Origin: Ramlibacter tataouinensis TTB310
GTDB lineage: Bacteria > Pseudomonadota > Gammaproteobacteria > Burkholderiales > Burkholderiaceae_C
Length of the DNA: 64,000 nucleotides
Direction of reading: 5' to 3'
Assembly (NCBI RefSeq): GCF_000215705.1
Contig: NC_015677.1
Coordinates: 1,934,001-1,998,000, forward strand
The position numbers and the translations under genes were made by a program. Under the pieces are notes generated by a model, which saw nothing but the letters and a program-made list of their open reading frames with translations, was not told the DNA's origin and did not search any database. Shown here piece by piece: positions 33,972-42,133 of the stretch. Position 1 is the first letter of the stretch, and each line of letters begins with the position of its first letter.

Positions 33972-35754
33972 AGTGCAGGTGCCCGACATCGGCGATTTCG
34001 CCGAGGTCGCGGTGATTGAACTGCTGGTCGCGCCCGGCGACCGCATCCAGGCCGAGCAGTCGCTGGTCACTGTGGAAAGCGACAAGGCCTCCATGGAGAT
34101 CCCCTCCAGCCACGCCGGGGTGGTGAAGGATCTCAAGGTCAAGCTGGGCGACAAGGTGTCCAAGGGCACCGTGCTGCTGACCTTGGAGGCGGACGGTGCT
34201 GCTTCCGCGCCCGCGCCCGCGCCGGCACCCGCTGCGGCGCAAAAGCCCACCGCTGCCCCTCCCGCGGCCGCACCGGCCGCCAGCTACGCCGGCGCCGCCG
34301 ACCTGGAATGCGACATGCTGGTCCTGGGCGCCGGTCCCGGGGGCTATTCGGCTGCTTTCCGCGCCGCCGACCTGGGCATGAAGGTGGTCCTGGTCGAACG
34401 CTACGCCACGCTGGGCGGCGTGTGCCTGAACGTGGGCTGCATCCCGTCCAAGGCGCTGCTGCACGTGGCGGCGGTGATGGACGAAGTCAGCCATTTCGAG
34501 TCGCTGGGCGTGAGCTTCGGCAAGCCAACGCTGGACCTTGCCAGGCTGCGGGCGCACAAGGCCAAGGTGGTGGGCAAGCTCACCGGCGGCCTGGGCGCGA
34601 TGGCCAAGATGCGCAAGGTCACCGTGGTCCGCGGCCTGGGCCAGTTCCTGGACCCGCACCACCTGGAGGTGGCCGAGACCAGCGGCGAGGGCCAGCAGGC
34701 CACGGGCAAGAAGCAGACCGTGCGCTTCAGGAACGCCATCATCGCGGCGGGCTCGCAGGCCGTGCGCCTGCCCTTCATGCCGCAGGACCCGCGGGTGGTG
34801 GATTCCACCGGCGCGCTGGGCCTGGCGGCCGTGCCCAAGCGCATGCTCATCCTGGGCGGCGGCATCATCGGGCTGGAGATGGGCACGGTGTATTCCACGC
34901 TGGGGGCGCGCCTGGACGTGGTCGAGATGCTCGACGGGCTGATGCAGGGCGCCGACCGCGACCTGGTGCGCGTGTGGCAGAAGATGAACGCGCCGCGCTT
35001 CGACAACATCATGCTCAAGACCAGGACCGTGGGGGCCGAGGCCACGAAGGACGGCATCCTGGTGCGCTTCGAGGGCGAGCAGGCACCCAAGGAGCCGCAG
35101 CTGTACGACCTGGTGCTGCAGGCCGTGGGCCGCAGCGCGAACGGCAAGAAGATAGGCGCCGAGAAGGCCGGCGTGGCGGTGAGCGACCGCGGTTTCATCC
35201 CGGTGGACGTGCAGATGCGTACCAACGTGCCGCACATCTTCGCCATCGGCGACATCGTGGGCCAGCCCATGCTGGCGCACAAGGCGGTGCACGAGGGGCA
35301 CGTGGCGGCAGAGGTCGCGGCCGGCGAGATGCTGGAAGACGACACGTTGCGTCGCGCGGTGTTCGACGCACGGGTGATCCCCAGCGTGGCCTATACCGAC
35401 CCCGAGGTCGCCTGGGTCGGCATCACCGAGGACCAGGCCAAGGCCCAGGGCATCGCCGTCAAGAAGGGCCATTTCCCGTGGACCGCCTCGGGCCGCGCCA
35501 TCGCCAACAACCGCGACGAGGGTTTCACCAAGCTGCTGTTCGACGCCCAGACGCATCGCATCCTGGGGGGCGGCATCGTGGGCACGCATGCGGGCGACAT
35601 GATCGGCGAGATCGCGCTGGCCATCGAGATGGGCGCGGACGAGGTGGACATCGGCAAGACCATCCACCCGCATCCCACGCTGGGCGAGAGCATCGGCATG
35701 GCCGCCGAGGTTGCCCATGGCACCTGCACGGACGTGCCGCCGCCGCGGCGCTGA
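33958..35754 (+). CDS. lpdA: Dihydrolipoamide dehydrogenase E3 of the PDH complex, with N-terminal lipoyl domain
   Basis: A 598-aa flavoenzyme that reoxidises the E2 lipoyl groups with NAD+. An N-terminal lipoyl domain (about residues 1-80, VESDKASMEIPSS) and an Ala/Pro linker precede the E3 body. The body has GAGPGGYSAAFRAADLG (FAD), the redox disulfide in [33 protein letters not shown] (NAD), and the C-terminal HPHPTLGES. Fused lipoyl domains on E3 are common in betaproteobacteria. Its ATG lies inside the end of the proteasome-like gene, so it is likely translationally coupled to it. Confidence 0.97.
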   Translation: MAVVEVQVPDIGDFAEVAVIELLVAPGDRIQAEQSLVTVESDKASMEIPSSHAGVVKDLKVKLGDKVSKGTVLLTLEADGAASAPAPAPAPAAAQKPTAAPPAAAPAASYAGAADLECDMLVLGAGPGGYSAAFRAADLGMKVVLVERYATLGGVCLNVGCIPSKALLHVAAVMDEVSHFESLGVSFGKPTLDLARLRAHKAKVVGKLTGGLGAMAKMRKVTVVRGLGQFLDPHHLEVAETSGEGQQATGKKQTVRFRNAIIAAGSQAVRLPFMPQDPRVVDSTGALGLAAVPKRMLILGGGIIGLEMGTVYSTLGARLDVVEMLDGLMQGADRDLVRVWQKMNAPRFDNIMLKTRTVGAEATKDGILVRFEGEQAPKEPQLYDLVLQAVGRSANGKKIGAEKAGVAVSDRGFIPVDVQMRTNVPHIFAIGDIVGQPMLAHKAVHEGHVAAEVAAGEMLEDDTLRRAVFDARVIPSVAYTDPEVAWVGITEDQAKAQGIAVKKGHFPWTASGRAIANNRDEGFTKLLFDAQTHRILGGGIVGTHAGDMIGEIALAIEMGADEVDIGKTIHPHPTLGESIGMAAEVAHGTCTDVPPPRR

Positions 35755-35789
35755 ACAGCCTACAGCTGGACGAAACGCGCGCGCGCCGT

Positions 35790-36410
35790 TCAGGGGTTCA
35801 TGGTGACGCCGGGCGGCAACCCGGGCGCTGCCGCGGCGGCCGTCCTTGCAGGCTTGGCCCTCCGGGCGCGTAGCGGGCTGGCCGTCGGTGTCATGGCCAC
35901 CCGGCGGGCGCCATCGAAGCGGCTCTGCCAGTAGCTCATGCCCATGTCCTCCACCCGTACCCGGGCACCGGACCTGGGCGAATGGATGAACTTGTTGTCG
36001 CCGACGTAGATGCCGACGTGGCTGAAAGCCCGCCTCAGCGTGTTGAAGAACACCAGGTCGCCCGGCTGCAGGTCCCTGCGGTCGATGACCTGCGTGGCGG
36101 CGGCCTGCTCGTCGGCCCGGCGGGGCAGCACCAGTCCCAGGGTCTGCGCGTAGATGGCCTTCACGAAACCGCTGCAGTCGAAGCCCGTTTCGCCCGAGTT
36201 GCCTCCGCGCCGGTAGGGAACGCCCAGGAAACCCTGGGCCGTGGCCACCACGTCCGAAGGGCGATCTCCCCGGGCTGGATGGCCCGGGTGCTCCATCCGG
36301 TTCACCAGCCCCTTATCGGTCATGAAATCGGCCATGTCGTCCTCAGGGACGGCTGCCAGCGCCGGCAGGCCGGCCGTCGCCATGAGGAAGGTGCAAAGCC
36401 ATCGGGACAT
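35790..36410 (-). CDS. NlpC/P60 family cell-wall hydrolase
   Basis: A 206-aa exported papain-like peptidase with signal peptide MSRWLCTFLMATAGLPALAA. The catalytic triad fits Cys79 (GFDCSGFV), His131 (SHVGIYVG) and His143 (FIHSPRSG). Such enzymes cut D-gamma-Glu-diamino acid peptide bonds in peptidoglycan. A basic Ala-rich tail follows (RRAKPARTAAAAAPGLPP). No lipobox. Convergent with lpdA, 35 nt apart; divergent from the sugar dehydrogenase gene. Confidence 0.9.
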   Translation of the reverse strand: MSRWLCTFLMATAGLPALAAVPEDDMADFMTDKGLVNRMEHPGHPARGDRPSDVVATAQGFLGVPYRRGGNSGETGFDCSGFVKAIYAQTLGLVLPRRADEQAAATQVIDRRDLQPGDLVFFNTLRRAFSHVGIYVGDNKFIHSPRSGARVRVEDMGMSYWQSRFDGARRVAMTPTASPLRARRAKPARTAAAAAPGLPPGVTMNP

Positions 36411-36556
36411 GTGGCGAGGTTACGGACGAGGTTGGGTCAAGTCAACCAGGGCGGCCTGCGTAACCCATTGATTCAACAACGATGATGCGCCGCCGACACG
36501 CCCGCTGAGGATGCGGTTCTGCGCACAATGGACCGATCCACGTTCTGGAGAACACG

Positions 36557-37684
36557 ATGGCTTGGTGGACCCCCTTGTGGCAGCGCGCCGGCGCGACCCT
36601 GGCGTTGGGACTGGCGTTTTCCGCGGCGGCACAGGAGATGCGCACGCAGGCCGTGGCCACCGGCCTCGAACATCCCTGGGCCGTGGCCTTCCTGCCCGAC
36701 GGCCGGTTCCTGGTGACGGAACGGCCTGGCCGCGTGCGCGTGATCGAGCCCGACGGCACGCTGGGCGCCCCCCTGGGCGGCGTGCCCGAGGTGGTGGCAG
36801 GCGGGCAGGGCGGGCTGCTGGACCTGGTGCTGGATTCGGACTTCGCGCGCAACCGGACGGTGTATTTCTGCTTTTCCGAACCCGGCGGCGGGAGCAACAG
36901 CACCGCCTTGGCCAGCGCGCGCCTGAGCGACGACCGCTCGCGGCTGGAGAAAACGCGCGTCATCTTCAGCCAGAAACCCAAGGTCGCCAGCAACCTGCAC
37001 TTCGGCTGCCGCATCGCGCAGGCGCGCGATGGCACGCTGTTCCTGACGCTGGGCGATCGTTTCCACCGCATGCAGGACGCCCAGAAGCTGGACAACCACC
37101 ACGGCAAGGTGGTGCGGCTGAACAAGGATGGCTCGCCGGCCCAGGGCAATCCCTTCATCGGCCGCTCCGGCGCGCTGCCGGAAATCTGGAGCTATGGCCA
37201 CCGCAACCCGCAGGGCGCGGTGTTGGGGACGGACGGCAGGCTGTGGCTGCACGAGCACGGTCCCCAGGGCGGCGACGAGATCAACCTGCCGCAGGCCGGG
37301 CGCAACTACGGATGGCCGGTCATCACCCATGGCGAGAACTACGGCGGCGGCAAGCTGGGCGAGGGCACGGCCCGCGCAGGCATGGAGCAGCCGCTGCATT
37401 ACTGGGTGCCGTCGATTGCCCCTTCCGGCATGGCGGTGCTGACCAGCGACCGCTACGGGGAGGCTGCCCGGGGCGACCTGTTCCTCGGCTCACTCAAGTT
37501 CGGACACGTGGCCCGGCTGGAAGTCGAAGGCGGCAAGGTCGTGCGTGAGCACAAGCTGGCCGTTCCCGGCGAGCGCATCCGCGATGTCCGCCAGGGCCCG
37601 GACGGGCTGCTGTACCTGCTGACCGACAGCCCGCGCGGGCGACTGCTGCGACTGCCGGCCCAGCCGCTGGCGGGTGCGTCGTGA
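36557..37684 (+). CDS. PQQ-dependent aldose sugar dehydrogenase family (YliI-type)
   Basis: A 375-aa secreted six-bladed beta-propeller of the soluble glucose dehydrogenase family, with signal peptide to about AFSAAAQ. Family blocks: VATGLEHPWAVAFLPDGRFLVTER at the N terminus, GGQGGLLDLVLDSDF, LTLGDR, EIWSYGHRNPQG, HEHGPQGGDEIN and NYGWPVITHGENY. The His after YGHRN and the GPQGGDE region form the PQQ/Ca site. Acts in the periplasm on an aldose or related sugar with PQQ. Ends directly at the convergent response regulator gene. Confidence 0.93.
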   Translation: MAWWTPLWQRAGATLALGLAFSAAAQEMRTQAVATGLEHPWAVAFLPDGRFLVTERPGRVRVIEPDGTLGAPLGGVPEVVAGGQGGLLDLVLDSDFARNRTVYFCFSEPGGGSNSTALASARLSDDRSRLEKTRVIFSQKPKVASNLHFGCRIAQARDGTLFLTLGDRFHRMQDAQKLDNHHGKVVRLNKDGSPAQGNPFIGRSGALPEIWSYGHRNPQGAVLGTDGRLWLHEHGPQGGDEINLPQAGRNYGWPVITHGENYGGGKLGEGTARAGMEQPLHYWVPSIAPSGMAVLTSDRYGEAARGDLFLGSLKFGHVARLEVEGGKVVREHKLAVPGERIRDVRQGPDGLLYLLTDSPRGRLLRLPAQPLAGAS

Positions 37685-38332
37685 TCAGGGCTTGATCAGG
37701 CCCTTGCGCACGGCGTAGCGGGTGAGGCTGGCGATGTCGTTCAGCCGCAGCCGCTCCATGATGCGGGCGCGGTGCACGTCCACCGTCTTGGGCGACAGGC
37801 CCAGCTCGAAGGCGATCTCCTTGGAGGCGCGGCCCTGGGCGATCAGCCGCAGGATCTCGACCTGGCGGTGCGTCAGCTCGTCGTCCACCGTGGGTTCGGA
37901 AGGCTGAAGCAGCCGCTGGGCGATGGCCGGGCTGAAGTAGCTGCCGGTGGCCATGACGCTGCGCAGCGCCTGCTCCAGCTCGAACGGCGGGGCGTCCTTC
38001 ATCAGGTAGCCGCAGGCGCCGTTGGCGACCGCGCGCTTGACGAAGTCGACGGTGTCGTACATCGACAGCACCAGCAGCCGCACCTCCGGCTGCCTGGAGT
38101 GGATCTCGGCGATCGCCGCGATGCCGTCCATGCCGGGCATGGAGATGTCGGTCATCACGACGTCGGGCTTGAGGCTTTCGACCAGGGTGACCAGTTCCTG
38201 GCCATGCCGGGCCTCGGCGATGACCTGCACGCCGGCGATCATGGTCAGCAGGGCCTTGATGCCCGAGCGCACCAGGTCATGGTCGTCGGCCAGCACCACG
38301 CGGATGGAGGGAAGGGCGTCGTTGGTGTTCAT
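37685..38332 (-). CDS. NarL/UhpA family response regulator
   Basis: A 215-aa regulator: receiver (VVLADDHDLVRSGIKALL, phospho-Asp in VVMTDISMPGMDG, K in YLMKDAP) and a LuxR-type HTH (LTHRQVEILRLIAQGRASKEIAFELGLSPKTVDVHRARIMERL). It is partnered with the kinase gene 19 nt upstream. I use the ATG MNTNDALPS; the frame stays open upstream without support. A TAAGG-N5-CCTTA dyad in the shared upstream region (39510-39524) is a candidate binding site. Confidence 0.93.
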   Translation of the reverse strand: MNTNDALPSIRVVLADDHDLVRSGIKALLTMIAGVQVIAEARHGQELVTLVESLKPDVVMTDISMPGMDGIAAIAEIHSRQPEVRLLVLSMYDTVDFVKRAVANGACGYLMKDAPPFELEQALRSVMATGSYFSPAIAQRLLQPSEPTVDDELTHRQVEILRLIAQGRASKEIAFELGLSPKTVDVHRARIMERLRLNDIASLTRYAVRKGLIKP

Positions 38333-38351
38333 GGTTGAACTGCTCGCTTTC

Positions 38352-39434
38352 CTAGAGCACGGCCCGGATGGCAACACCGGCCCCCGGACACGTGCGGATG
38401 TGGAGCCGGCCGCCGGCCAGCTCGGTCCTTTCGATCATGCCGTACAGCCCGACATTGTGTTCGCTGGGCTGTCCTGTCAGCAGTGCTGCCTTGTCGAAAC
38501 CCACACCGTCGTCCAGCACCAGCAACCCGATGCGGCCCTGCGGCAGGAAGCGCAGCCGCACCCATACCTGCGACGCATTGGCGTGGCGCACGATGTTGTT
38601 CAGCGCCTCCTGCACCAGCCGCACGGCCACGGAAGCCGTTTCGCCCAGCACCTGCGGCTCCTGGCCGCGTGCCGTGACCGCGAAAGCCAGCCCCGCGGGC
38701 TCGGCGAAGCGCTGCACCGCCGTCTGCACGGTAGCGACCAGGCCCAGCAGGTCCAGCTGCGGTGGACGCAACGAGAAGGACAGGGTCTTGAGCTGCTCGA
38801 CCGCGCCCTGCGCCATGTCCATGGCGGTATCGGCATGCCGGCGGGCATCGCCGGCTTCGGCGGCACGTTGGGCGGCATGCAGGTGGATGACAACGCCGGT
38901 GAGGGTCTGCCCCAGCTGGTCGTGCAGCTCGCGCGAGATCAGGGTCCGCTCGCGTTCCTGCGCCACCACCAAGCGGGCCGAGAGCTTCTTCAGGCGCCGG
39001 TAAGCCGCTTCCAGCTCCCGGCCGAGCCGCTCCTGCTCCTGCACGCGGTGCCGCTCGGCCATCACCCGGTCGATGATCTGGGGCAGGGTGCCCAGCTTGT
39101 CCTTGGTGACGTAGTCCTTGGCACCGCAGCGCAGCACGTGCACCGCCGCCTCCTCGCCGATCGCTCGCGTCACCACCAGCAAGGGCGTGTGGCACCGCCG
39201 CGCCACCAGGATCTGCAGCGCCGCATAGGGCGAGAAGCGCGGCATGTTGAAGTCGCACAGGATCGCGTCGAAGTCGCGCTGCAGGGCTTCGACGAAGGCT
39301 CCCGGGTCATCGACGCGGTGCAGCTCGTAGCGCCGCTCGGGATCGGAGCGCTCCAGCGCCAGTTCCATCAGCTCGACGTCGTCCGGGTTGTCCTCCACGC
39401 ACAGCAGGCGGATCAGGTCGTGGTCGGGAGGCAT
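38352..39434 (-). CDS. Receiver-histidine kinase protein (REC-HisKA_3-HATPase)
   Basis: A 360-aa soluble protein with a receiver domain first (CVEDNPDDVELMELAL; Asp in AILCDFNMPRFSPYAAL), then a coiled linker, HisKA_3 (ERTLISRELHDQLGQTLTGV, NarX/DesK-type His) and a HATPase domain (VRLVQEALNNIVRHANASQV, VGLYGMIERTELAGG). It has no transmembrane segment or obvious sensor. The receiver order suggests it is controlled by another phosphorelay input, while it phosphorylates the NarL-type regulator just downstream. Confidence 0.9.
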   Translation of the reverse strand: MPPDHDLIRLLCVEDNPDDVELMELALERSDPERRYELHRVDDPGAFVEALQRDFDAILCDFNMPRFSPYAALQILVARRCHTPLLVVTRAIGEEAAVHVLRCGAKDYVTKDKLGTLPQIIDRVMAERHRVQEQERLGRELEAAYRRLKKLSARLVVAQERERTLISRELHDQLGQTLTGVVIHLHAAQRAAEAGDARRHADTAMDMAQGAVEQLKTLSFSLRPPQLDLLGLVATVQTAVQRFAEPAGLAFAVTARGQEPQVLGETASVAVRLVQEALNNIVRHANASQVWVRLRFLPQGRIGLLVLDDGVGFDKAALLTGQPSEHNVGLYGMIERTELAGGRLHIRTCPGAGVAIRAVL

Positions 39435-39509
39435 GTCGGAGCGAACAGCGGGTGCTGGGAGTGTAACGGCCGGTGTCCAGTAGCCCGAGCCGCTGCGTTC
39501 GGGGGCGCC

Positions 39510-39524
39510 TAAGGCTTTTCCTTA
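39510..39524. promoter_or_regulatory. Candidate response-regulator dyad (TAAGG-N5-CCTTA)
   Basis: TAAGGCTTTTCCTTA has 5-bp arms around CTTTT and lies in the divergent region between the receiver-kinase gene and the degenerate GGDEF gene. Similar TAAGG/CCTTA dyads flank NarL-family systems in related bacteria as far as I recall; binding by the neighbouring regulator is inferred. Confidence 0.35.
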
Positions 39525-39615
39525 ATCCCAGGCTCGGCAACCACTTAGTTTCCGAATGTAAAGCTGTGGCCTGATCACCCCATACCAAAGAAACCGGCTT
39601 TCAGTGAGGACACCC

Positions 39616-40371
39616 ATGATGCAGGACTTCGCACCGACCTCGGTCCAGGACCCCCTGGGCCGCTGGACCGGCACACCGCCGCAAACGGCGGCGGGCCGCA
39701 GTCCGTGGGTGCTGCGGCTGGCACGGTGGCTGCGCGCATCCTCGGCCCGGCGGGACGAGGTGAAGGCGGCCCATGTCGATCCCTGCACCGGATTGCTCAA
39801 CCGCGCCGGCCTGCTGACCCTGGGCGACCGGCTGCTGGGGGATTGCCGGCGCCGCGGGCGGCCGTTCGCCGTCGCGGTGTTCGACTGCCATGACCTGCTG
39901 GAAGTCAACGAGCTGTATGGCCGCCGCGTGAGCCACCAGCTGATGGAGCGGCTGGCGGCGAGGATGGACCGGCTGGCGGGCGTGCGTGGTCTGGCGGCAC
40001 GCACCGGACCGGCGCAGTTCGCGGTGGCGCTGCCCGGCCTGGACCGCGAGGGCGCCCTGCAGGCGATCCGGCGCGTGCTGGGCGAATCGCCATGCATCGA
40101 GCTCGAGCAGCGCGGGGACGAGATCGTCCTGGTGCCCGACTTCATGGTGGACATCGCCGGTTCCGAGGCCGGCACGGCCGAACGGCTGTACCGCAAGCTG
40201 TGCGCCGAACTCGCGCGCATGCAGGAATTCCAGCAGCGTCGCTGCAGCTACATGCGGCGCCAGCGCGAGCGGCATTCGAGGCCCATGGACATCTCATCGG
40301 CCGCCAACGACACCGAGTTCGGCTCCAGCCGGCCCGCCGCGGACACCATACCCATGGTGGCTGCGCGCTGA
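39616..40371 (+). CDS. Degenerate GGDEF domain protein
   Basis: A 251-aa cytosolic protein. The diguanylate-cyclase fold is recognisable (HVDPCTGLLNRAGLLTLGDRLL, RRRGRPFAVAVFDCHDLLEVNELYGRRVSHQLMERLA), but the active-site GGDEF is replaced by TGPAQF (ARTGPAQFAVALPG). It should therefore be unable to make c-di-GMP, and could act as a binding or regulatory protein. An N-terminal head of about 55 residues has no known domain. GAGGA lies 5 nt before the chosen ATG. Divergent from the two-component genes. Confidence 0.8.
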   Translation: MMQDFAPTSVQDPLGRWTGTPPQTAAGRSPWVLRLARWLRASSARRDEVKAAHVDPCTGLLNRAGLLTLGDRLLGDCRRRGRPFAVAVFDCHDLLEVNELYGRRVSHQLMERLAARMDRLAGVRGLAARTGPAQFAVALPGLDREGALQAIRRVLGESPCIELEQRGDEIVLVPDFMVDIAGSEAGTAERLYRKLCAELARMQEFQQRRCSYMRRQRERHSRPMDISSAANDTEFGSSRPAADTIPMVAAR

Positions 40372-40392
40372 GCGCAGCCGGTCCAGCCGGGT

Positions 40393-42045
40393 CTACCGCC
40401 CCGGAGCCGGGGAACCGCCGGGCGCGGGCAGGTCCACCATCACCGGCTGCCCCGGCGCACTGCAGCCCATGTCGCAGCAGCGGCCCGGCTGCCGGTTGCG
40501 CGTGACGGCGCGCTGCGGGTCGTGGGGCGCGGCCGCGGGGCTGCCGTCGGCGGCAACGCCGCGCTCGAGCAGGCGCTCCACCAGCTCCACCTTGGAACCC
40601 ACCGGGTAGTGGCGCCAGATCTCCTGCTTCATCGCGGCCGGTGAGCCGCCGCCGTGCAAGCTGATCACGCTGTACCAGCCGCCCTGGTAGCCGGCCGTCA
40701 GGTCCTCGATGAAGCGCGCCGTCTGGATGCGCTGCTCGTAAGGCACATGGGGGTTGGCGCGCAGCACGTCAGACAGCCGCGCCGCCGTCTCGGGATTGTG
40801 GTCCTCGTCCGGGCCGGGCAGGGTGACGATCAGCCCGCCGCTGACGTAGTGCGCGATGCGGTGCATGTCGTAGATCTGGGTGGCCATCAGCAGCTTGCCG
40901 ATGTTGGCGAACACCGGGTCGGGCATGAAGGTCCTGCTGTGCTCGTCGGCCTTGCCGTACACGCTGGCGGCCACGCCGCAGGCGAAGAAGCCCTCGGTGA
41001 TCTTGATCAGCTCCACCATCTGCTCGCGCAGGTGCGTCTCGCGGCCCGGGTCGAATCCGTTGGCCTCGCACATCAGCGCGCCGGCGCCGATCAGCAGGTC
41101 GCCGAAGCCGGCGCGCGCGGCGATGCAGGTCTGACGGTGGTGCGTCGCGTAACTGTAGGTGAGGTGGCCGGAGTGCTCCCATTCGCCGGCATAGAACACG
41201 TCGTCCCAGGGCACGAACACCCGGTCGAAGATGCACACGCCGGTGCTCTGGCCGTACTTGCGCGAGAACAGCGCGTCGCCGTGCTCCAGCTTGTCGCCCG
41301 GGCGTCCGGCCGGCCGGGCCACGATGGTCAGGCCGGGCGCGTCGATGGGCACGGCGCAGCACACCGCGAAGTCGGCGTCCTCCCGGCCCATGTTCCGGCA
41401 GGGCATGACCAGCAGCTCGTGCATGTAGGGCGCGCCGGTGACGATGGCCTTGGTGCCGGAGATCACGATGCCGCGCACGCCGTCCCGCACCGCGTCGCGT
41501 TCGACGACGTGCACGTAGCTGTCGGCGTTGGCCTGCTGGTGCGGCCGCAGGCTGCGGTCGCCCTTGGCGTCCGTCATGGCGATGCCCAGGGTGAGGTCCT
41601 GGTCCTGCACGCGGTGCAGGTAGTTGAGGAACCGTGCCGTGTGCTCCGTGCTGCCCCGGGCATCGTCGATGCGCGCGGCCACCTGGCCGATCGCGTTGAG
41701 CGCGTCGTGCGTCAGGTAGCGCTGGGCACAGCCGGTCTCCTGGCACACCAGCCGCACCGCTTCCAGCTTGTTGAGCAGGTCGCCCGCGCTGGTGTTGATG
41801 TGCGCCAGCCGGTTCACGCGCCTGCCGCTGGTGTGCTGCACCGCGGTCATCAGCGGCGCGTACTCGGGTTTGTGCGCGTAGTCGTAGGTCAGGGCGATGG
41901 CGTTGATGCCGGGGCGCAGCGCCGGGTCGTCCGCCACGCTGTCCACCCGCCGGCCGTCCACGAACACCGTGGGCCGGTAGCGGCGCAGCGACTCGCGGTA
42001 GTCGTCGCCGGTCATCAGCAGGGCGGTGGGTGCAGGCGCGTTCAT
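40393..42045 (-). CDS. 4-hydroxyphenylacetate 3-hydroxylase family flavoprotein (AbfD-like, lacking two Fe-S ligands)
   Basis: A 550-aa acyl-CoA-dehydrogenase-fold protein of the HpaB/AbfD family (RFLNYLHRVQDQDLTLGIAMTDAKGDRSL, SGTKAIVTGAPYMHELLVMPCRNM, HGGGSPAAMKQEI). Compared with 4-hydroxybutyryl-CoA dehydratase from memory, Cys106 and the His of HHRQT remain, but the second Cys is Tyr110 and the last is Ala, so a [4Fe-4S] cluster is unlikely. It may be a flavin monooxygenase; no HpaC-type reductase is adjacent. A Cys/Pro-rich tail of about 50 residues follows the domain. Divergent from an isochorismatase-like gene. Confidence 0.82.
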   Translation of the reverse strand: MNAPAPTALLMTGDDYRESLRRYRPTVFVDGRRVDSVADDPALRPGINAIALTYDYAHKPEYAPLMTAVQHTSGRRVNRLAHINTSAGDLLNKLEAVRLVCQETGCAQRYLTHDALNAIGQVAARIDDARGSTEHTARFLNYLHRVQDQDLTLGIAMTDAKGDRSLRPHQQANADSYVHVVERDAVRDGVRGIVISGTKAIVTGAPYMHELLVMPCRNMGREDADFAVCCAVPIDAPGLTIVARPAGRPGDKLEHGDALFSRKYGQSTGVCIFDRVFVPWDDVFYAGEWEHSGHLTYSYATHHRQTCIAARAGFGDLLIGAGALMCEANGFDPGRETHLREQMVELIKITEGFFACGVAASVYGKADEHSRTFMPDPVFANIGKLLMATQIYDMHRIAHYVSGGLIVTLPGPDEDHNPETAARLSDVLRANPHVPYEQRIQTARFIEDLTAGYQGGWYSVISLHGGGSPAAMKQEIWRHYPVGSKVELVERLLERGVAADGSPAAAPHDPQRAVTRNRQPGRCCDMGCSAPGQPVMVDLPAPGGSPAPGR

Positions 42046-42083
42046 GAGGGAAATCCTTTGCTGGTGTTTGTCAGGTGCGGGTC

Positions 42084-42101
42084 ATTCCAGCACGCTGGAA
42101 T
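42084..42101. promoter_or_regulatory. Palindrome in the HpaB-like/isochorismatase divergent promoter
   Basis: ATTCCAGCACGCTGGAAT has two perfect 8-bp arms around AC. AATAAT (42099-42104) overlaps it and could be the -10 for the downstream isochorismatase-like gene. A bound regulator would repress both divergent genes; none is encoded next to them. Confidence 0.5.
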
Positions 42102-42133
42102 AATGGGCTGCAAGCTCCACAACCCGAATACCC

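Noticed and set aside
39616..40371. Active diguanylate cyclase
   Set aside because: The GGDEF active-site motif is replaced by TGPAQF.
40393..42045. 4-hydroxybutyryl-CoA dehydratase
   Set aside because: Two of the four Fe-S ligands are replaced (Tyr110 and Ala), so the radical dehydration mechanism is unlikely.
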